Shown here: piece after piece, positions 35,896 through 44,841 of the stretch
How the letters are laid out: the number at the start of each line of letters is the position of its first letter
Position numbering within the stretch: position 1 is the stretch's first letter
Assembly (NCBI RefSeq): GCF_000092845.1
Contig: NC_014150.1
Location: 310,001 to 374,000 of the forward strand
Length of the DNA: 64,000 bases
Direction: 5' to 3'
DNA from: Brachyspira murdochii DSM 12563
GTDB taxonomy: Bacteria; Spirochaetota; Brachyspiria; Brachyspirales; Brachyspiraceae
The notes under the pieces: generated by a model
Seen by the model: the letters and a program-made list of their open reading frames with translations, nothing else
Databases searched by the model: none
Told to the model about the DNA's origin: nothing
Translations under genes and position numbers: made by a program

Positions 35896-36327
35896 ATGAA
35901 AAAATTATCTATTTTATTTTTATCACTAATGGTATTATCAGCTTCAAGCCTTTTTGCTGATGACTGGGTAGTTCCGCCTTCTGCTTTACCTGCAAATGCT
36001 GCATCATTTATACAAAGAGTATTTCCGGGTGTTCAGATATGGAAAGTGGAAAGAGACGGAAGGAAATTTGATGTTAAATTATCAAACGGAGTATCTATAG
36101 ACTTTTTAGGAAATGGTGATTGGGAAAATATAGACAGTGAATATGCTCCTATACCAGATGCTGCTTTTCCTCCTGCTGTTGTACAGGCTGTAAAAAATGC
36201 TTATCCTCAGGCTGCTATAATAGATGCTGAAAAAGAATGGGGAAACTACAAAATAAAATTAAATAATATGATGGAAGTTATGGTAACAGGTAATGGTCAG
36301 ATTATGGGACAAAAATTTGATGACTAA
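35896..36327 (+). CDS. Exported PepSY-like (DUF2874) protein
   Basis: A 143-residue exported protein: signal peptide MKKLSILFLSLMVLSASSLFA, then two copies of a roughly 55-residue PepSY-like beta-lactamase-inhibitor fold. Each copy opens with a helix of the form LPANAASFIQRVFPG or FPPAVVQAVKNAYPQ and continues with strands WKVERDGRKFDVKLSNG or DAEKEWGNYKIKLNN. It should be periplasmic. Similar proteins are common in Brachyspira and Bacteroidetes; the function is unknown, and the PepSY relation suggests peptide or protease contact. It has its own promoter and terminator. Confidence 0.75.
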   Translation: MKKLSILFLSLMVLSASSLFADDWVVPPSALPANAASFIQRVFPGVQIWKVERDGRKFDVKLSNGVSIDFLGNGDWENIDSEYAPIPDAAFPPAVVQAVKNAYPQAAIIDAEKEWGNYKIKLNNMMEVMVTGNGQIMGQKFDD

Positions 36328-36349
36328 TTTTAATCTATTATAAATTAAT

Positions 36350-36388
36350 AAGCGGCCAAGATATTAATTAATCTTAAGCCGCTTTTTT
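36350..36388. terminator. Bidirectional terminator
   Basis: Stem AAGCGGC (36350-36356) with GCCGCTT (36378-36384), extended inside by AAGAT/ATCTT, followed by TTTTTT on the plus strand. It separates the PepSY-like gene from the convergent symporter gene. Confidence 0.85.
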
Positions 36389-36455
36389 AATAACTTTTTA
36401 TAGGATATATTATAAAAGTAAACACATAAAAATAATAGCAATAAATATTTATTTC

Positions 36456-37691
36456 TTAATTAGAGCTATTAATAGCATGTTTAAACCAATCTTTTCCTTC
36501 AACTATTCTTGAAACTAACATACCAGCCACATTATCACCAACAGAATTAACCATAGTAGCAGGAGGGTCAACTAGTATACCAATAGTAGCTATTAGAGGG
36601 AAAGCCTCTGGAGGAAAACCGTATATAGAAACTATTAACATTTCACTGATAAGTCCTCCGCCCGGTATTGCACCATTGGCCATACCAGCAAGTACAACAA
36701 ATACTATAGAACCAATCCAAACTTCAATACCTGTAAAATTCATTCCAAATACGCCGTAAAGAAAAGCTATTTTTAAGATTCCGCTCAAACAAGTTCCGTC
36801 CATATGAGCAGTCGCCCCTATAGGCAAAACTATATTTCTAACATCTTCACTTATTCCTATTTTTTCAGATGCTTCCAAGTTTATAGGAAGTGTAGCAATA
36901 GAACTTTGTGTTGATAATGATGTTATCATAGGAGTTATCAAATGCTTCATAGATTTTACACCATATTTTCCAGCGGCAATATAACCGTATATAGGGAAGA
37001 AAATAATAAAGTATAAAAATGCAGCAGGATAATAAACAGCACATGCTCTGGCATAAGTACCTATTAATTCTGGTCCGAACTTACCTACTAAATTGGCAAA
37101 ATAAGCACCCAAACCTATAGGAGCATAATACATTATAATACTTACCAATTTCATCAATGCTAATGTAGCACCGTCAATAACAGCAACAAGCGGTTTAGCT
37201 TTTTCTCCTACCAGCTTTATAGAAAAACCAAAAAATAGAGAAAATACTATAAGAGGAAGCATATTACTTATAGAAAGCAAATCTTTAAAATCTGTAACTG
37301 TTATCATTTTTACCAACTGTTCTGATACTTTAGGAGGATTAGGCTCTTCTACCTGAGTTATAGGTATTTGAAAGCCTTCAGCTGGATTAAATACTCTTAC
37401 TGTAATTATCATTATAGTTGCAGCAATAAGTCCAGTAATAATAAACACTACGAACATTGAAGCTACTATTTTTCCCAATCTTTTCATATCGTCCATCTGA
37501 ATGATAGAGTTTGTAATAGATAAAAATATTAAAGGAACAACTACTGTAAAAAGTATATTAATAAAAACATCTCCAAAAGGTTTTAATACAGCAGCTTTTT
37601 CCTTTAGTATTATACCCAATATACTTCCAATCACTACTCCAGAAACTAAAAGTATAGGGAATTTATAATTTTTCCAGAAAGAACTTTTCAT
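36456..37691 (-). CDS. Dicarboxylate/amino acid:cation symporter (DAACS)
   Basis: A 411-residue secondary transporter of the GltP/DctA/TcyP family with about eight membrane helices plus two re-entrant loops. Family marks include the serine-rich loop (ITSLSTQSSIATLPINLEASEKIG), PIGATAHMDGTCLSG and the C-terminal GILVDPPATMVNSVGDNVAGML (sodium/substrate site). Substrates may be glutamate, dicarboxylates or cystine; the adjoining cystathionine-lyase-like gene makes a sulfur amino acid plausible. AGGAGG precedes the ATG. It follows the lyase gene by 17 bases and is co-transcribed. Confidence 0.9.
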   Translation of the reverse strand: MKSSFWKNYKFPILLVSGVVIGSILGIILKEKAAVLKPFGDVFINILFTVVVPLIFLSITNSIIQMDDMKRLGKIVASMFVVFIITGLIAATIMIITVRVFNPAEGFQIPITQVEEPNPPKVSEQLVKMITVTDFKDLLSISNMLPLIVFSLFFGFSIKLVGEKAKPLVAVIDGATLALMKLVSIIMYYAPIGLGAYFANLVGKFGPELIGTYARACAVYYPAAFLYFIIFFPIYGYIAAGKYGVKSMKHLITPMITSLSTQSSIATLPINLEASEKIGISEDVRNIVLPIGATAHMDGTCLSGILKIAFLYGVFGMNFTGIEVWIGSIVFVVLAGMANGAIPGGGLISEMLIVSIYGFPPEAFPLIATIGILVDPPATMVNSVGDNVAGMLVSRIVEGKDWFKHAINSSN

Positions 37692-37708
37692 ATTATGCCT
37701 CCTATTTT

Positions 37709-38908
37709 TTATTTATAATTTTTATTTTTTAATTGTGAAGATACTTTATTTACAAACTCCTCTATATATTTAAAATCAGTTGCAACATTCACTCTTATAA
37801 ATCCCTTACAATTATCAGAAAACCATTCACCAAAATCTATAGCTATTTTACAGTCATCTTGTATAAACTCTTTTACTCTATCTGAACTAACAACTTTTCT
37901 TAAATCTATAAAAGGTAAATAAGTACCTTCCAAAGGGCTTGTTATTATTTCTGGAACTTTTGCTTTTAATTCATCTCTTATATATTCATAATTGCGTCTT
38001 ATTGTTTTTAAAAGTCCATCAACCCAATCTTCTCCGTATCTGTACGCTGCTTCTGCCGCTACCATACCAAGCAAACTTAATTCTGTTCTATTAACCGTAT
38101 TTACAAATTTATTATATTTTTCTCTCATTTTCTCATCTGGTATAACTATATGAGAGTTTAAAAGACATGCCAAATTAAATGTTTTTGAAGGTGAAGTTAA
38201 AACAACTAATCTGTCCAAATATTTATCTTTATTTTTTATAGAAAGTGCTGAAATAAAAGGACGATAACCCAAATTTATATCTTGGTGAATTTCATCAGAA
38301 ACAATATACACATTATGTCTTTTACATATATCAAAAGTTTTATCTATTTCTTCATCAGTCCATACTCTTCCAGCTGGATTATGAGGATTGCAGAATATCA
38401 TTAATTTTACATTATTTTTTACTATATCATCTTCTAACTTTTCAAAATCTATAGAAAATACTCCGTTATCATTTTTTAGCTCGCATTTAATTAAATTTCT
38501 TTCATTATCTTTAACTGCATTATGAAAAGGATAATAAACAGGTGTAAGTATTACAACACTGTCACCCTTATTTGTATATGCATTAACAAGCCAATATAAT
38601 GCTGTTACTAATCCAGTTGAAAAATTTATCCATTCTTCTTTTAAGTCTATATTATATCTTTTCTTCTGCCAATTAAAAAATGCTTCAAAATAACTGTCCC
38701 ACAAAACAGTATATCCAAAAACCCCATGATTTACTCTTTTGTTTAAAGCCTCTAATACTTCATCAGGAGCTCTGAATTCCATATCTGCCACCCACATAGG
38801 TATAAGTCCGCCTACTTTAAATCTCCTGTCCTTTATTGTGTCCCATTTTTGAGAGTTTGTACCTTCTCTGTTTACTAAATATTTGCTGTTAAATTCTTCT
38901 ATTGTCAT
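37709..38908 (-). CDS. MalY/PatB-type PLP aminotransferase (putative C-S lyase)
   Basis: A 399-residue fold-type I PLP enzyme of the MalY/PatB group, many of which are cystathionine beta-lyases. Visible marks: PMWVADMEFRAPDEVLEAL, HGVFGYTV, FCNPHNPAGRVWT, YIVSDEIHQD and the PLP lysine in SPSKTFNLACL. The final arginine motif is GFIRVNVAT. It probably splits cystathionine or cystine-type thioethers to pyruvate, ammonia and a thiol. An AAGGA site precedes the ATG. It leads the operon with the DAACS symporter and is divergent from the YheO-like regulator. Confidence 0.9.
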   Translation of the reverse strand: MTIEEFNSKYLVNREGTNSQKWDTIKDRRFKVGGLIPMWVADMEFRAPDEVLEALNKRVNHGVFGYTVLWDSYFEAFFNWQKKRYNIDLKEEWINFSTGLVTALYWLVNAYTNKGDSVVILTPVYYPFHNAVKDNERNLIKCELKNDNGVFSIDFEKLEDDIVKNNVKLMIFCNPHNPAGRVWTDEEIDKTFDICKRHNVYIVSDEIHQDINLGYRPFISALSIKNKDKYLDRLVVLTSPSKTFNLACLLNSHIVIPDEKMREKYNKFVNTVNRTELSLLGMVAAEAAYRYGEDWVDGLLKTIRRNYEYIRDELKAKVPEIITSPLEGTYLPFIDLRKVVSSDRVKEFIQDDCKIAIDFGEWFSDNCKGFIRVNVATDFKYIEEFVNKVSSQLKNKNYK

Positions 38909-38947
38909 AAAATATTCCTTAATTTAATATATAAAGATATATAATAT

Positions 38948-38994
38948 AGTATATACAAATAGTTTATACTGTCAATAAAATTTGATAGTTTATA
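38948..38994 (-). promoter_or_regulatory. Promoter of the lyase-symporter operon with direct repeats
   Basis: On the minus strand TTGACA (38970-38975) and TATACT (38948-38953) are 16 bases apart. ATAGTTTATA occurs twice, at 38959-38968 and 38985-38994, 26 bases apart, either side of the -35 box; these are candidate sites for the divergent regulator. Confidence 0.55.
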
Positions 38995-39033
38995 TATTAT
39001 TTTTATATTTTATCATAAAAATATATAACATAT

Positions 39034-39062
39034 TTGTTTTTTATAAAATTATAAGATATAAT
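39034..39062 (+). promoter_or_regulatory. Promoter of the YheO-like regulator gene
   Basis: TTGTTT (39034-39039) and TATAAT (39057-39062) are 17 bases apart, 31 bases before the ATG. Confidence 0.55.
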
Positions 39063-39092
39063 ACATTTAATAATAATTAATGGGGTAATTTT

Positions 39093-39761
39093 ATGGATAA
39101 TTATACTAAGTCTGGTTCTGTAGTATTAGATGATACGGATAGAGCTATAATACAATCATATGAAAATGCTGTAAAAGGAATAGCAAATATATTCGGAACA
39201 TATTGCGAGGTATTAGTTCATTCATTAGATAATTATGAACATGCTGTTTTATTTATAGAAAACGGGCATAATTCTTCAAGAGATGTAGGGGCTCCAATAA
39301 CCGATTTAGCTTTAGAGCTTATAAACTCGGTACATAAAGATAAAAAATTTTTAGAATCTTATGAATCAAAATTTCCAAATGGAGACAGATGCAAATCCGT
39401 TACAATACCTATAAAAAATAAAGACAAATTAATCGGCTTATTATGCATCAATATAAATATGGAGGTAAGCCTTATAGATTTTATGAGAGAATTTTCTATA
39501 AATAAAAATGATAGTGTAGAACATACTCATTCTGAAAATTACAGTTCTAATATTGACGACATGATAAAATCTATACTTAATAAAAATATTAATGATATAA
39601 TACTGGATATGTCGATACCAAATCAGGAAAAAAATAAACAGATTATATTAAAACTTCATAAAATAGGTTTTTTTCAATTAAAAGGTTCTGTTGAAGCATT
39701 AGCTGAAAAACTTCATATTTCAGTTCATACAGTTTATTCAAATATAAGAAAATATACATAA
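39093..39761 (+). CDS. YheO-like PAS/HTH transcriptional regulator
   Basis: A 222-residue regulator. The N-terminal half is a YheO-like PAS domain (VKGIANIFGTYCEVLVHSLDNYEHAVLFIENGHNSSRDVGAPI...), and the C-terminal 60 residues are the HTH_22 DNA-binding domain (QIILKLHKIGFFQLKGSVEALAEKLHISVHTVYSNIRKY). DauR of Pseudomonas, a member, controls D-arginine catabolism. Here it is divergent from a lyase and an amino-acid-type symporter, so it is likely to control their expression in response to a small amino acid-like ligand. GGGG precedes the ATG. Confidence 0.85.
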   Translation: MDNYTKSGSVVLDDTDRAIIQSYENAVKGIANIFGTYCEVLVHSLDNYEHAVLFIENGHNSSRDVGAPITDLALELINSVHKDKKFLESYESKFPNGDRCKSVTIPIKNKDKLIGLLCININMEVSLIDFMREFSINKNDSVEHTHSENYSSNIDDMIKSILNKNINDIILDMSIPNQEKNKQIILKLHKIGFFQLKGSVEALAEKLHISVHTVYSNIRKYT

Positions 39762-39773
39762 AAATATATCCGT

Positions 39774-39952
39774 ACTTGTTTTAAAACTTATTCATAATAT
39801 TTTAATTTAGTGAATTATATATTATGTGTTTTAATATTTGAAGAATACAAAACATATTCATACGAATATAACTACAATCATGAATTTTAAAAGCTTGAAT
39901 ATATAATTTAAAAAATTACAAAATATATATGTCAATATGTTTTAAAACAAGT
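39774..39952. repeat. MITE-like repeat B with perfect terminal inverted repeats
   Basis: The ends are perfect 14-base inverted repeats (ACTTGTTTTAAAAC at 39774-39787; complement at 39939-39952), extendable to 15 with the flanking T and A. The interior is AT-rich and carries no open frame of note. The ends match those of elements at 19854-20076, 44598 and 58018. Confidence 0.7.
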
Positions 39953-39962
39953 ATATTAAATA

Positions 39963-40724
39963 TTAATCCCACCAAAAATACCAAACATTAGATTTTAATA
40001 ATGTACCTGCTAATTTTCCATGATCATAATTTTCGCCGTATTGATCAACCCTATCCAAACAAAAATAATAATGTTCTATAGCAAGCTCTCTAGCCTCTTC
40101 TTCTGTATTAGGAAGTTTTTCTATAAAAAGCTCCCAAGTATCATATCCAACTACTGCTGGATAAGCATTATATTTTTCATACCAATATTTAAAAATAGCT
40201 GTCTGTGTTTCAGGATTAGGACAGTCATTAAATCCTCCCATAGGGATATAGCATGCCAATTCATAAGGATTAAGAGTAGGAATTTTTGCTAATATTAAAT
40301 CAACAGTACTTTTGGTTTCATAATCATAATATGAACCAAAACTATCAAATACTTCAAATCCTCCTTCTACAGGAGCATTAAATGATTTTCTTATCTCTTC
40401 AATATATTCTTTATCCTCATAAATATCTTCTATATTCTGATTTAAATATTTTTTATAGTCTATATCTTTTGACTTTTCTATATACTCATTTATTAATTTT
40501 CTTGAATCTTTTATATCACAGTCATTATCTTCCAAAAAACACTCTATTGCCTCAGTAAGCATATCACTTGGTATTATAATTAAAGGTATATATCCTTCTT
40601 TTTTTCCTTTTTCAAGATTTTCTTTATACCAATTCATTATATCAGTGTCATCTTCAAGTCCGCCCTCAAGTATATCATAATCGCATTTTAGAAAATCGGT
40701 TATAAACTTAATATCTTCATTCAT
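39963..40724 (-). CDS. DUF4253 domain protein
   Basis: A 253-residue cytoplasmic protein. The C-terminal 110 residues fit DUF4253: ILAKIPTLNPYELACYIPMGGFNDCP, the WYEKYNAYPAVVGYDTWELFI segment and the closing YYFCLDRVDQYG...LAGTLLKSNVWYFWWD. The N-terminal half is acidic and helical. The family often occurs in toxin-immunity or SMI1-type settings, but no toxin is seen here. GGAG precedes the ATG. Confidence 0.75.
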   Translation of the reverse strand: MNEDIKFITDFLKCDYDILEGGLEDDTDIMNWYKENLEKGKKEGYIPLIIIPSDMLTEAIECFLEDNDCDIKDSRKLINEYIEKSKDIDYKKYLNQNIEDIYEDKEYIEEIRKSFNAPVEGGFEVFDSFGSYYDYETKSTVDLILAKIPTLNPYELACYIPMGGFNDCPNPETQTAIFKYWYEKYNAYPAVVGYDTWELFIEKLPNTEEEARELAIEHYYFCLDRVDQYGENYDHGKLAGTLLKSNVWYFWWD

Positions 40725-40795
40725 ATGTATTCTCCATTATCATTTTTGTATAAAAACACTATGTAATTATAATTGTAAAAAAATCATAATATAAT

Positions 40796-42412
40796 TTACT
40801 CTGACATATATGCCCTACTAAAATTATATATTCCAAATATATCATAAATCACATCATTAAGATTTTTACTTTGCATAACTGTACCAGAATAATAGAATAT
40901 AGGTATAATAGCCATATCGTCCATAGCTATGCTTTCTGCTTTATGGAGATATTCGCTTCGCTCTAAATCACTTTGAGAGAATGCTGCATCATACAAAGCT
41001 TTATCAAATTCAGGATTACTGTATCTTCCCTCATTAAGAACATAACCTGTTTTTACCAAAGATAAAAATGCCTGAGGACTATTATATCCTCCTATCCAGC
41101 CTTGTCTAGCCATATCAAAATTCCCGTCTCTTCTAGTCTGAAGCAGTACAGCCCATTCTTCCTGACTTATTACCATATCTATATTAAGTGCCTCTTTAAG
41201 CATAGACTGTATACTTTCAGCAATAGTTACATGAAATCCGGGATTAGTTAAAAATTCAAATACTGGAAAGCCTTCCCCATTAGGATATCCAGCCTCTGCA
41301 AGCAAAGACCTAGCCTCTTCAACATTTTTCTGATAGTCTTCGCTATTAACAGAAAAATATCCGTCTTTTTGATATCTAAAATCATTAGTACCGTAAACAT
41401 CTTTTATATTATAAGGTACTATAGCAGCTGCAGGTTTCTCTCCAGCCTTCATTATATTATTTACTATATAGTCTCTGTCTATAGCTAAAGAAATAGCTCT
41501 TCTTACTCTCTCATCATTAAAAGGGGCTTTTTTATGATTAACCTCATAAAAATAAAGTGATACATTAGTAACTACCCTAGCAATTCCCTCTTCAATAAGT
41601 TTTGCTCTATCATTAATAGGGGCATTATGATAAAAAGATATCTCTCCGTTTAAAATTGCAGACATTGCTGTATTATCATTATCTATAAATTCAAAATTTA
41701 TTATATCAGGCTTAATTTCTTTATAATTCCAATAATCAGTATTTTTTCGTACTACTAATCTTGAATTATGATCCCATCGTACAATCTGAAAAGCTCCGTT
41801 TCCAACCATAGTATCAGTTTTTAAAGTCCAGCCGTCTTCATCTTGACTGACAATATCCTCACGCAAAGGTGTATATGCAGTATGAGCCACCATCTCTGGA
41901 AAATAAGGTACAGGATATTCCAATTCTACGTATAAAGTTTTATCATCTAATGCCTTAACTGCCAATGTATCTTTATCTTTATTACCCATCATAATATCAC
42001 TAGCATTTTTTATAACATCCAAAAGTATGGAATATGATGCTCCGTTTTTAGGATCAACTATTCTCTTCCAAGCATAAATAAAATCATCAGCCGTTACATC
42101 CATTCCATCGCACCATTTAGCATTACTTCTAATATTAAAAATATATATTGTGTTATTATTCGATGATACCCAACTTTCAGCAGCACCGGGTATTATATTT
42201 CCGTTTTCATCTTTAATAGTAAGATTTTCAAATAAATGAGTAGTATATATCATAGCATCTACTGCTGAGTTTATAGTAGGATCTATTGTCTGGGGTTCTG
42301 GACCTACAGAAACTGTTATCTCATTTAAAATGTTTTTAGGTTTTTTATTACAAGATGCCAAAAAACAAATTATTATAAATAATAAAAATGTAATTAATAT
42401 ATTCTTTTTCAT
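40796..42412 (-). CDS. Oligopeptide-binding lipoprotein (OppA-type)
   Basis: A 538-residue ABC-transporter substrate-binding lipoprotein. The signal peptide ends in FLASC, so C21 is lipidated. The SBP_bac_5 family is clear from VGPEPQTIDPTINSAVDAM, ENLTIKDENGNIIPGAAESW, KWCDGMDVTADDFIYAWKRI, YWNYKEIKPDIINFEFI and RRAISLAIDRDYIV. It should deliver peptides to an Opp permease, but no permease or ATPase gene is adjacent, so it is an orphan binding protein here. An AGGA site lies upstream of the ATG. Confidence 0.92.
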   Translation of the reverse strand: MKKNILITFLLFIIICFLASCNKKPKNILNEITVSVGPEPQTIDPTINSAVDAMIYTTHLFENLTIKDENGNIIPGAAESWVSSNNNTIYIFNIRSNAKWCDGMDVTADDFIYAWKRIVDPKNGASYSILLDVIKNASDIMMGNKDKDTLAVKALDDKTLYVELEYPVPYFPEMVAHTAYTPLREDIVSQDEDGWTLKTDTMVGNGAFQIVRWDHNSRLVVRKNTDYWNYKEIKPDIINFEFIDNDNTAMSAILNGEISFYHNAPINDRAKLIEEGIARVVTNVSLYFYEVNHKKAPFNDERVRRAISLAIDRDYIVNNIMKAGEKPAAAIVPYNIKDVYGTNDFRYQKDGYFSVNSEDYQKNVEEARSLLAEAGYPNGEGFPVFEFLTNPGFHVTIAESIQSMLKEALNIDMVISQEEWAVLLQTRRDGNFDMARQGWIGGYNSPQAFLSLVKTGYVLNEGRYSNPEFDKALYDAAFSQSDLERSEYLHKAESIAMDDMAIIPIFYYSGTVMQSKNLNDVIYDIFGIYNFSRAYMSE

Positions 42413-42490
42413 AAAATCATATTCCTAATTAGAATTATTATTTTTTAATATCGAAAAAAAATATGATTAACTAATTAAAATATTTTAATT

Positions 42491-42793
42491 TTAGATAGTT
42501 TCATATATTAATACCTTTTCATTATCTATAATGCTCTTAAAACTATTATCTACAGCATTATAATCAATGATATCAGCAATATAAATTAAATCACTTTCAT
42601 CAAAATCATCTTTTATTCTTGACATCTCATTTAATGATAATTTGGCATTAATATCTATAACTATATCAATATCTGAAAATTTTTTATTTGTACCTTTTAC
42701 TCTTGAACCAAATAAATATACTTTTCCGTATTTTATATGTTTTTTTAGAATATCTTTTATAATTTGAATTTCATTTTCAGTTAGGCTAATCAT
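42491..42793 (-). CDS. MNT-type nucleotidyltransferase of a HEPN/MNT pair
   Basis: A 100-residue minimal nucleotidyltransferase (HI0073 type). The catalytic motif is LFGSRVKGTNKKFSDIDIVID with G29-S30 and aspartates D41 and D43; the third acidic strand is YIADIIDYN. In HEPN/MNT toxin-antitoxin pairs the MNT protein AMPylates and silences the HEPN RNase. It overlaps the HEPN gene upstream by four bases (ATGA), so translation is coupled. Confidence 0.85.
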   Translation of the reverse strand: MISLTENEIQIIKDILKKHIKYGKVYLFGSRVKGTNKKFSDIDIVIDINAKLSLNEMSRIKDDFDESDLIYIADIIDYNAVDNSFKSIIDNEKVLIYETI

Positions 42794-43203
42794 TCATTAT
42801 TTTCCTCTAAACGTTTCAAAAGATATTTGGCATAAGGTAAAAATGCTGATGCTTCATTAATCACTTCCAAAGAAACTTCATTTGAATAAATATGAGAAGT
42901 ATAATTTCTAGCATCTTTAAATCTTATCCATTTTTCAACATCATCTATAAGTAAATGTTTAGCTGCCAATCTAAATAATTCTTTTTTGGTTATACCGCTA
43001 GTTATGTCTGGATTTATATTCTCATTGAGCCATCTTTGTATAAATTTCCAACTTTGTTCAAAAGCTACTTCAAAGTTTTGTATTACTCCAGATCTTATTG
43101 TAAGTATTAAATCTTCATCATCTGTTTTAATTCTATCATATACATTGATTGATTTTTCTAATGCAGTTATAGATTTTTTCAGACTATCCAAATTTAATAT
43201 CAT
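42790..43203 (-). CDS. HEPN-domain partner (HI0074 family)
   Basis: A 137-residue all-helical protein of the HI0074 nucleotidyltransferase-substrate-binding family. The helix with R99-x4-H104 (FKDARNYTSHIYS) is the HEPN RNase-type motif. I start at the ATG at 43203 with AAGG before it; the longer frame to 43251 would run through the ackA terminator and is unlikely. With the MNT gene it forms a type VII-like toxin-antitoxin candidate, or, as in some HI0073/HI0074 pairs, a housekeeping enzyme of unknown substrate. Confidence 0.82.
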   Translation of the reverse strand: MILNLDSLKKSITALEKSINVYDRIKTDDEDLILTIRSGVIQNFEVAFEQSWKFIQRWLNENINPDITSGITKKELFRLAAKHLLIDDVEKWIRFKDARNYTSHIYSNEVSLEVINEASAFLPYAKYLLKRLEENNE

Positions 43204-43213
43204 AAAAAACCTT

Positions 43214-43248
43214 AAAAATAGGGCATCTTTCAAGAAAAGATACCCTAT
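43214..43248 (-). terminator. Terminator of ackA
   Basis: Stem ATAGGG-C-ATCTT with AAGAT-A-CCCTAT between 43218 and 43248, followed on the minus strand by TTTTTAAGG. It lies between ackA and the HEPN gene, whose ribosome site begins directly after. Confidence 0.8.
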
Positions 43249-43279
43249 CAATTTTAATATTTATTATTTATATATAAAA

Positions 43280-44470
43280 TTATTTCAATGCTATATTGTA
43301 AGTATCCATAGCTATAGCTTTTTCTTCATCAGTAGCTATAACATAAAGTTTAATAGCAGCACCATCTTTTTCAAAACTAGCACATCCTCTAGCTTTAGAG
43401 TTTTTATCAGCATCACATTTAATACCAAGCTCATCTAAACCTTCAAGTATTCTTCCTCTAATAGAAGAACTATTTTCACCTATACCGCCAGTAAATACAA
43501 TGCCATCAACATGACCAAGAGCAGCCATATAAGCACCTATATATTTTTTTACTCTGTAGCAGAACATTTGTATAGCAAGCTCAGCTCTATGATTAGTTTT
43601 AGAAGCCTCTTCCAAGTTTCTCATATCATTGCTTACTCCAGAAACACCTAAAAGTCCGCTTTTTTTATTTAAAATATTATCCATTTCTTTCGGAGATAAA
43701 TTTTCTTTAGCCATAACAAAAGTAGCAGCAGCAGGATCCATATCTCCAGATCTAGTACCCATTACTAAACCTTCTAATGGAGTTAAACCCATACTTGTAT
43801 CTACAGATTCTCCGTTTTTTACAGCAGTTACACTTGCACCATTACCTAAATGGCAAACTATAACATTAGCATTAGGTTTGTTTTCAGCTTTGCAGAACTC
43901 TCCGTAAACATATCTATGTGAAGTACCATGGAAGCCATAACGGCGTATTTTATATTTGTCATACCATTCATGAGGAACAGCATACATATAGGCATATTCT
44001 GGTATTGTTTGATGGAAACTAGTATCAAAAACAGCAACCATTTTTACATCTTTTAATATTTCTTTACAAGCAGCTATACCCTGCAAACCAGCTGGGTTAT
44101 GTAAAGGAGCTATATCACAGCATGCTTCTATAGCTTTTATAGCTTCATCTGTAACTAAGGTGCTTTTACTGAATGCTTCTCCTCCGTGCACAACTCTATG
44201 ACCTACACCTGATATTTCGCTCATATCAGATATAACTCCAACTTCTTTATCTGTTAGAAGAGAGAAAATCAAAGACATACCTGCTTTATGGTCAGCAACT
44301 TTTTGCTCTAATTTTTTTTCTTTGCCTTTTTCTACTGCTGTGTGTTTTAAGGCACTTGTTTCTTCGCCTATCTTTTCTAAAAGACCTTTAGCTAAAACTT
44401 TTGCTTCTGGCATAGCAAATAACTGATATTTAATACTAGAACTGCCAGAATTAATTACCAATACGTTCAT
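43280..44470 (-). CDS. ackA: Acetate kinase
   Basis: A 396-residue kinase that makes ATP and acetate from acetyl phosphate. Family motifs: VINSGSSSIKYQLF at the N-terminus, GHRVVHGGE, VFDTSFHQTIPEYAYMYAVP, RRYGFHGTSHRYV, HLGNGASVTAVKNG, MGLTPLEGLVMGTRSGD and a C-terminal FTGGIGENSS. GGAG precedes the ATG. No phosphotransacetylase gene is adjacent in this window, which differs from the common pta-ackA arrangement. Confidence 0.97.
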   Translation of the reverse strand: MNVLVINSGSSSIKYQLFAMPEAKVLAKGLLEKIGEETSALKHTAVEKGKEKKLEQKVADHKAGMSLIFSLLTDKEVGVISDMSEISGVGHRVVHGGEAFSKSTLVTDEAIKAIEACCDIAPLHNPAGLQGIAACKEILKDVKMVAVFDTSFHQTIPEYAYMYAVPHEWYDKYKIRRYGFHGTSHRYVYGEFCKAENKPNANVIVCHLGNGASVTAVKNGESVDTSMGLTPLEGLVMGTRSGDMDPAAATFVMAKENLSPKEMDNILNKKSGLLGVSGVSNDMRNLEEASKTNHRAELAIQMFCYRVKKYIGAYMAALGHVDGIVFTGGIGENSSSIRGRILEGLDELGIKCDADKNSKARGCASFEKDGAAIKLYVIATDEEKAIAMDTYNIALK

Positions 44471-44597
44471 ATAATGACTCCATAGTTTTTAATAATTATA
44501 ATTTAGTTTATTATAACATAATGTATATATTTATCAATGAATTTTTATTTTATTGTAATGATTAAATATTAATATTATAAAAAATGATTTAAAAATA

Positions 44598-44736
44598 TAC
44601 CTGTTTAAAACTTATTAGTACTTATAAATTTTTAATTTGGTATTTTGTGATTATAATTTAGAGTTTTGATAAAAGACATCATAAGAGTATAAAACCTAAA
44701 AATAAATTTAAAAAATTATAAATATTTATATATATT
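44598..44736. repeat. MITE-like repeat D, degraded
   Basis: TACCTGTTTAAAAC at 44598-44611 resembles the left end of element B, followed by the same TTATT start and by AATTTAAAAAATTA near 44715 in common with B. The right terminal repeat is missing. The remainder of the 371-base spacer around it is AT-rich without gene. Confidence 0.4.
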
Positions 44737-44750
44737 ATAGCTATAAATAA

Positions 44751-44790
44751 AAAGACTTTAAATATTATAAATATCTAAAGTCTTATTTTA
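44751..44790 (-). terminator. Terminator of the metallopeptidase gene
   Basis: Stem AAGACTTTA (44752-44760) with TAAAGTCTT (44776-44784); on the minus strand it is followed by a TTTTTATTTAT run. Confidence 0.75.
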
Positions 44791-44841
44791 ATAAATTATT
44801 TTTCAATAATATTAATTAATTATTTTTATAACGATATATTA

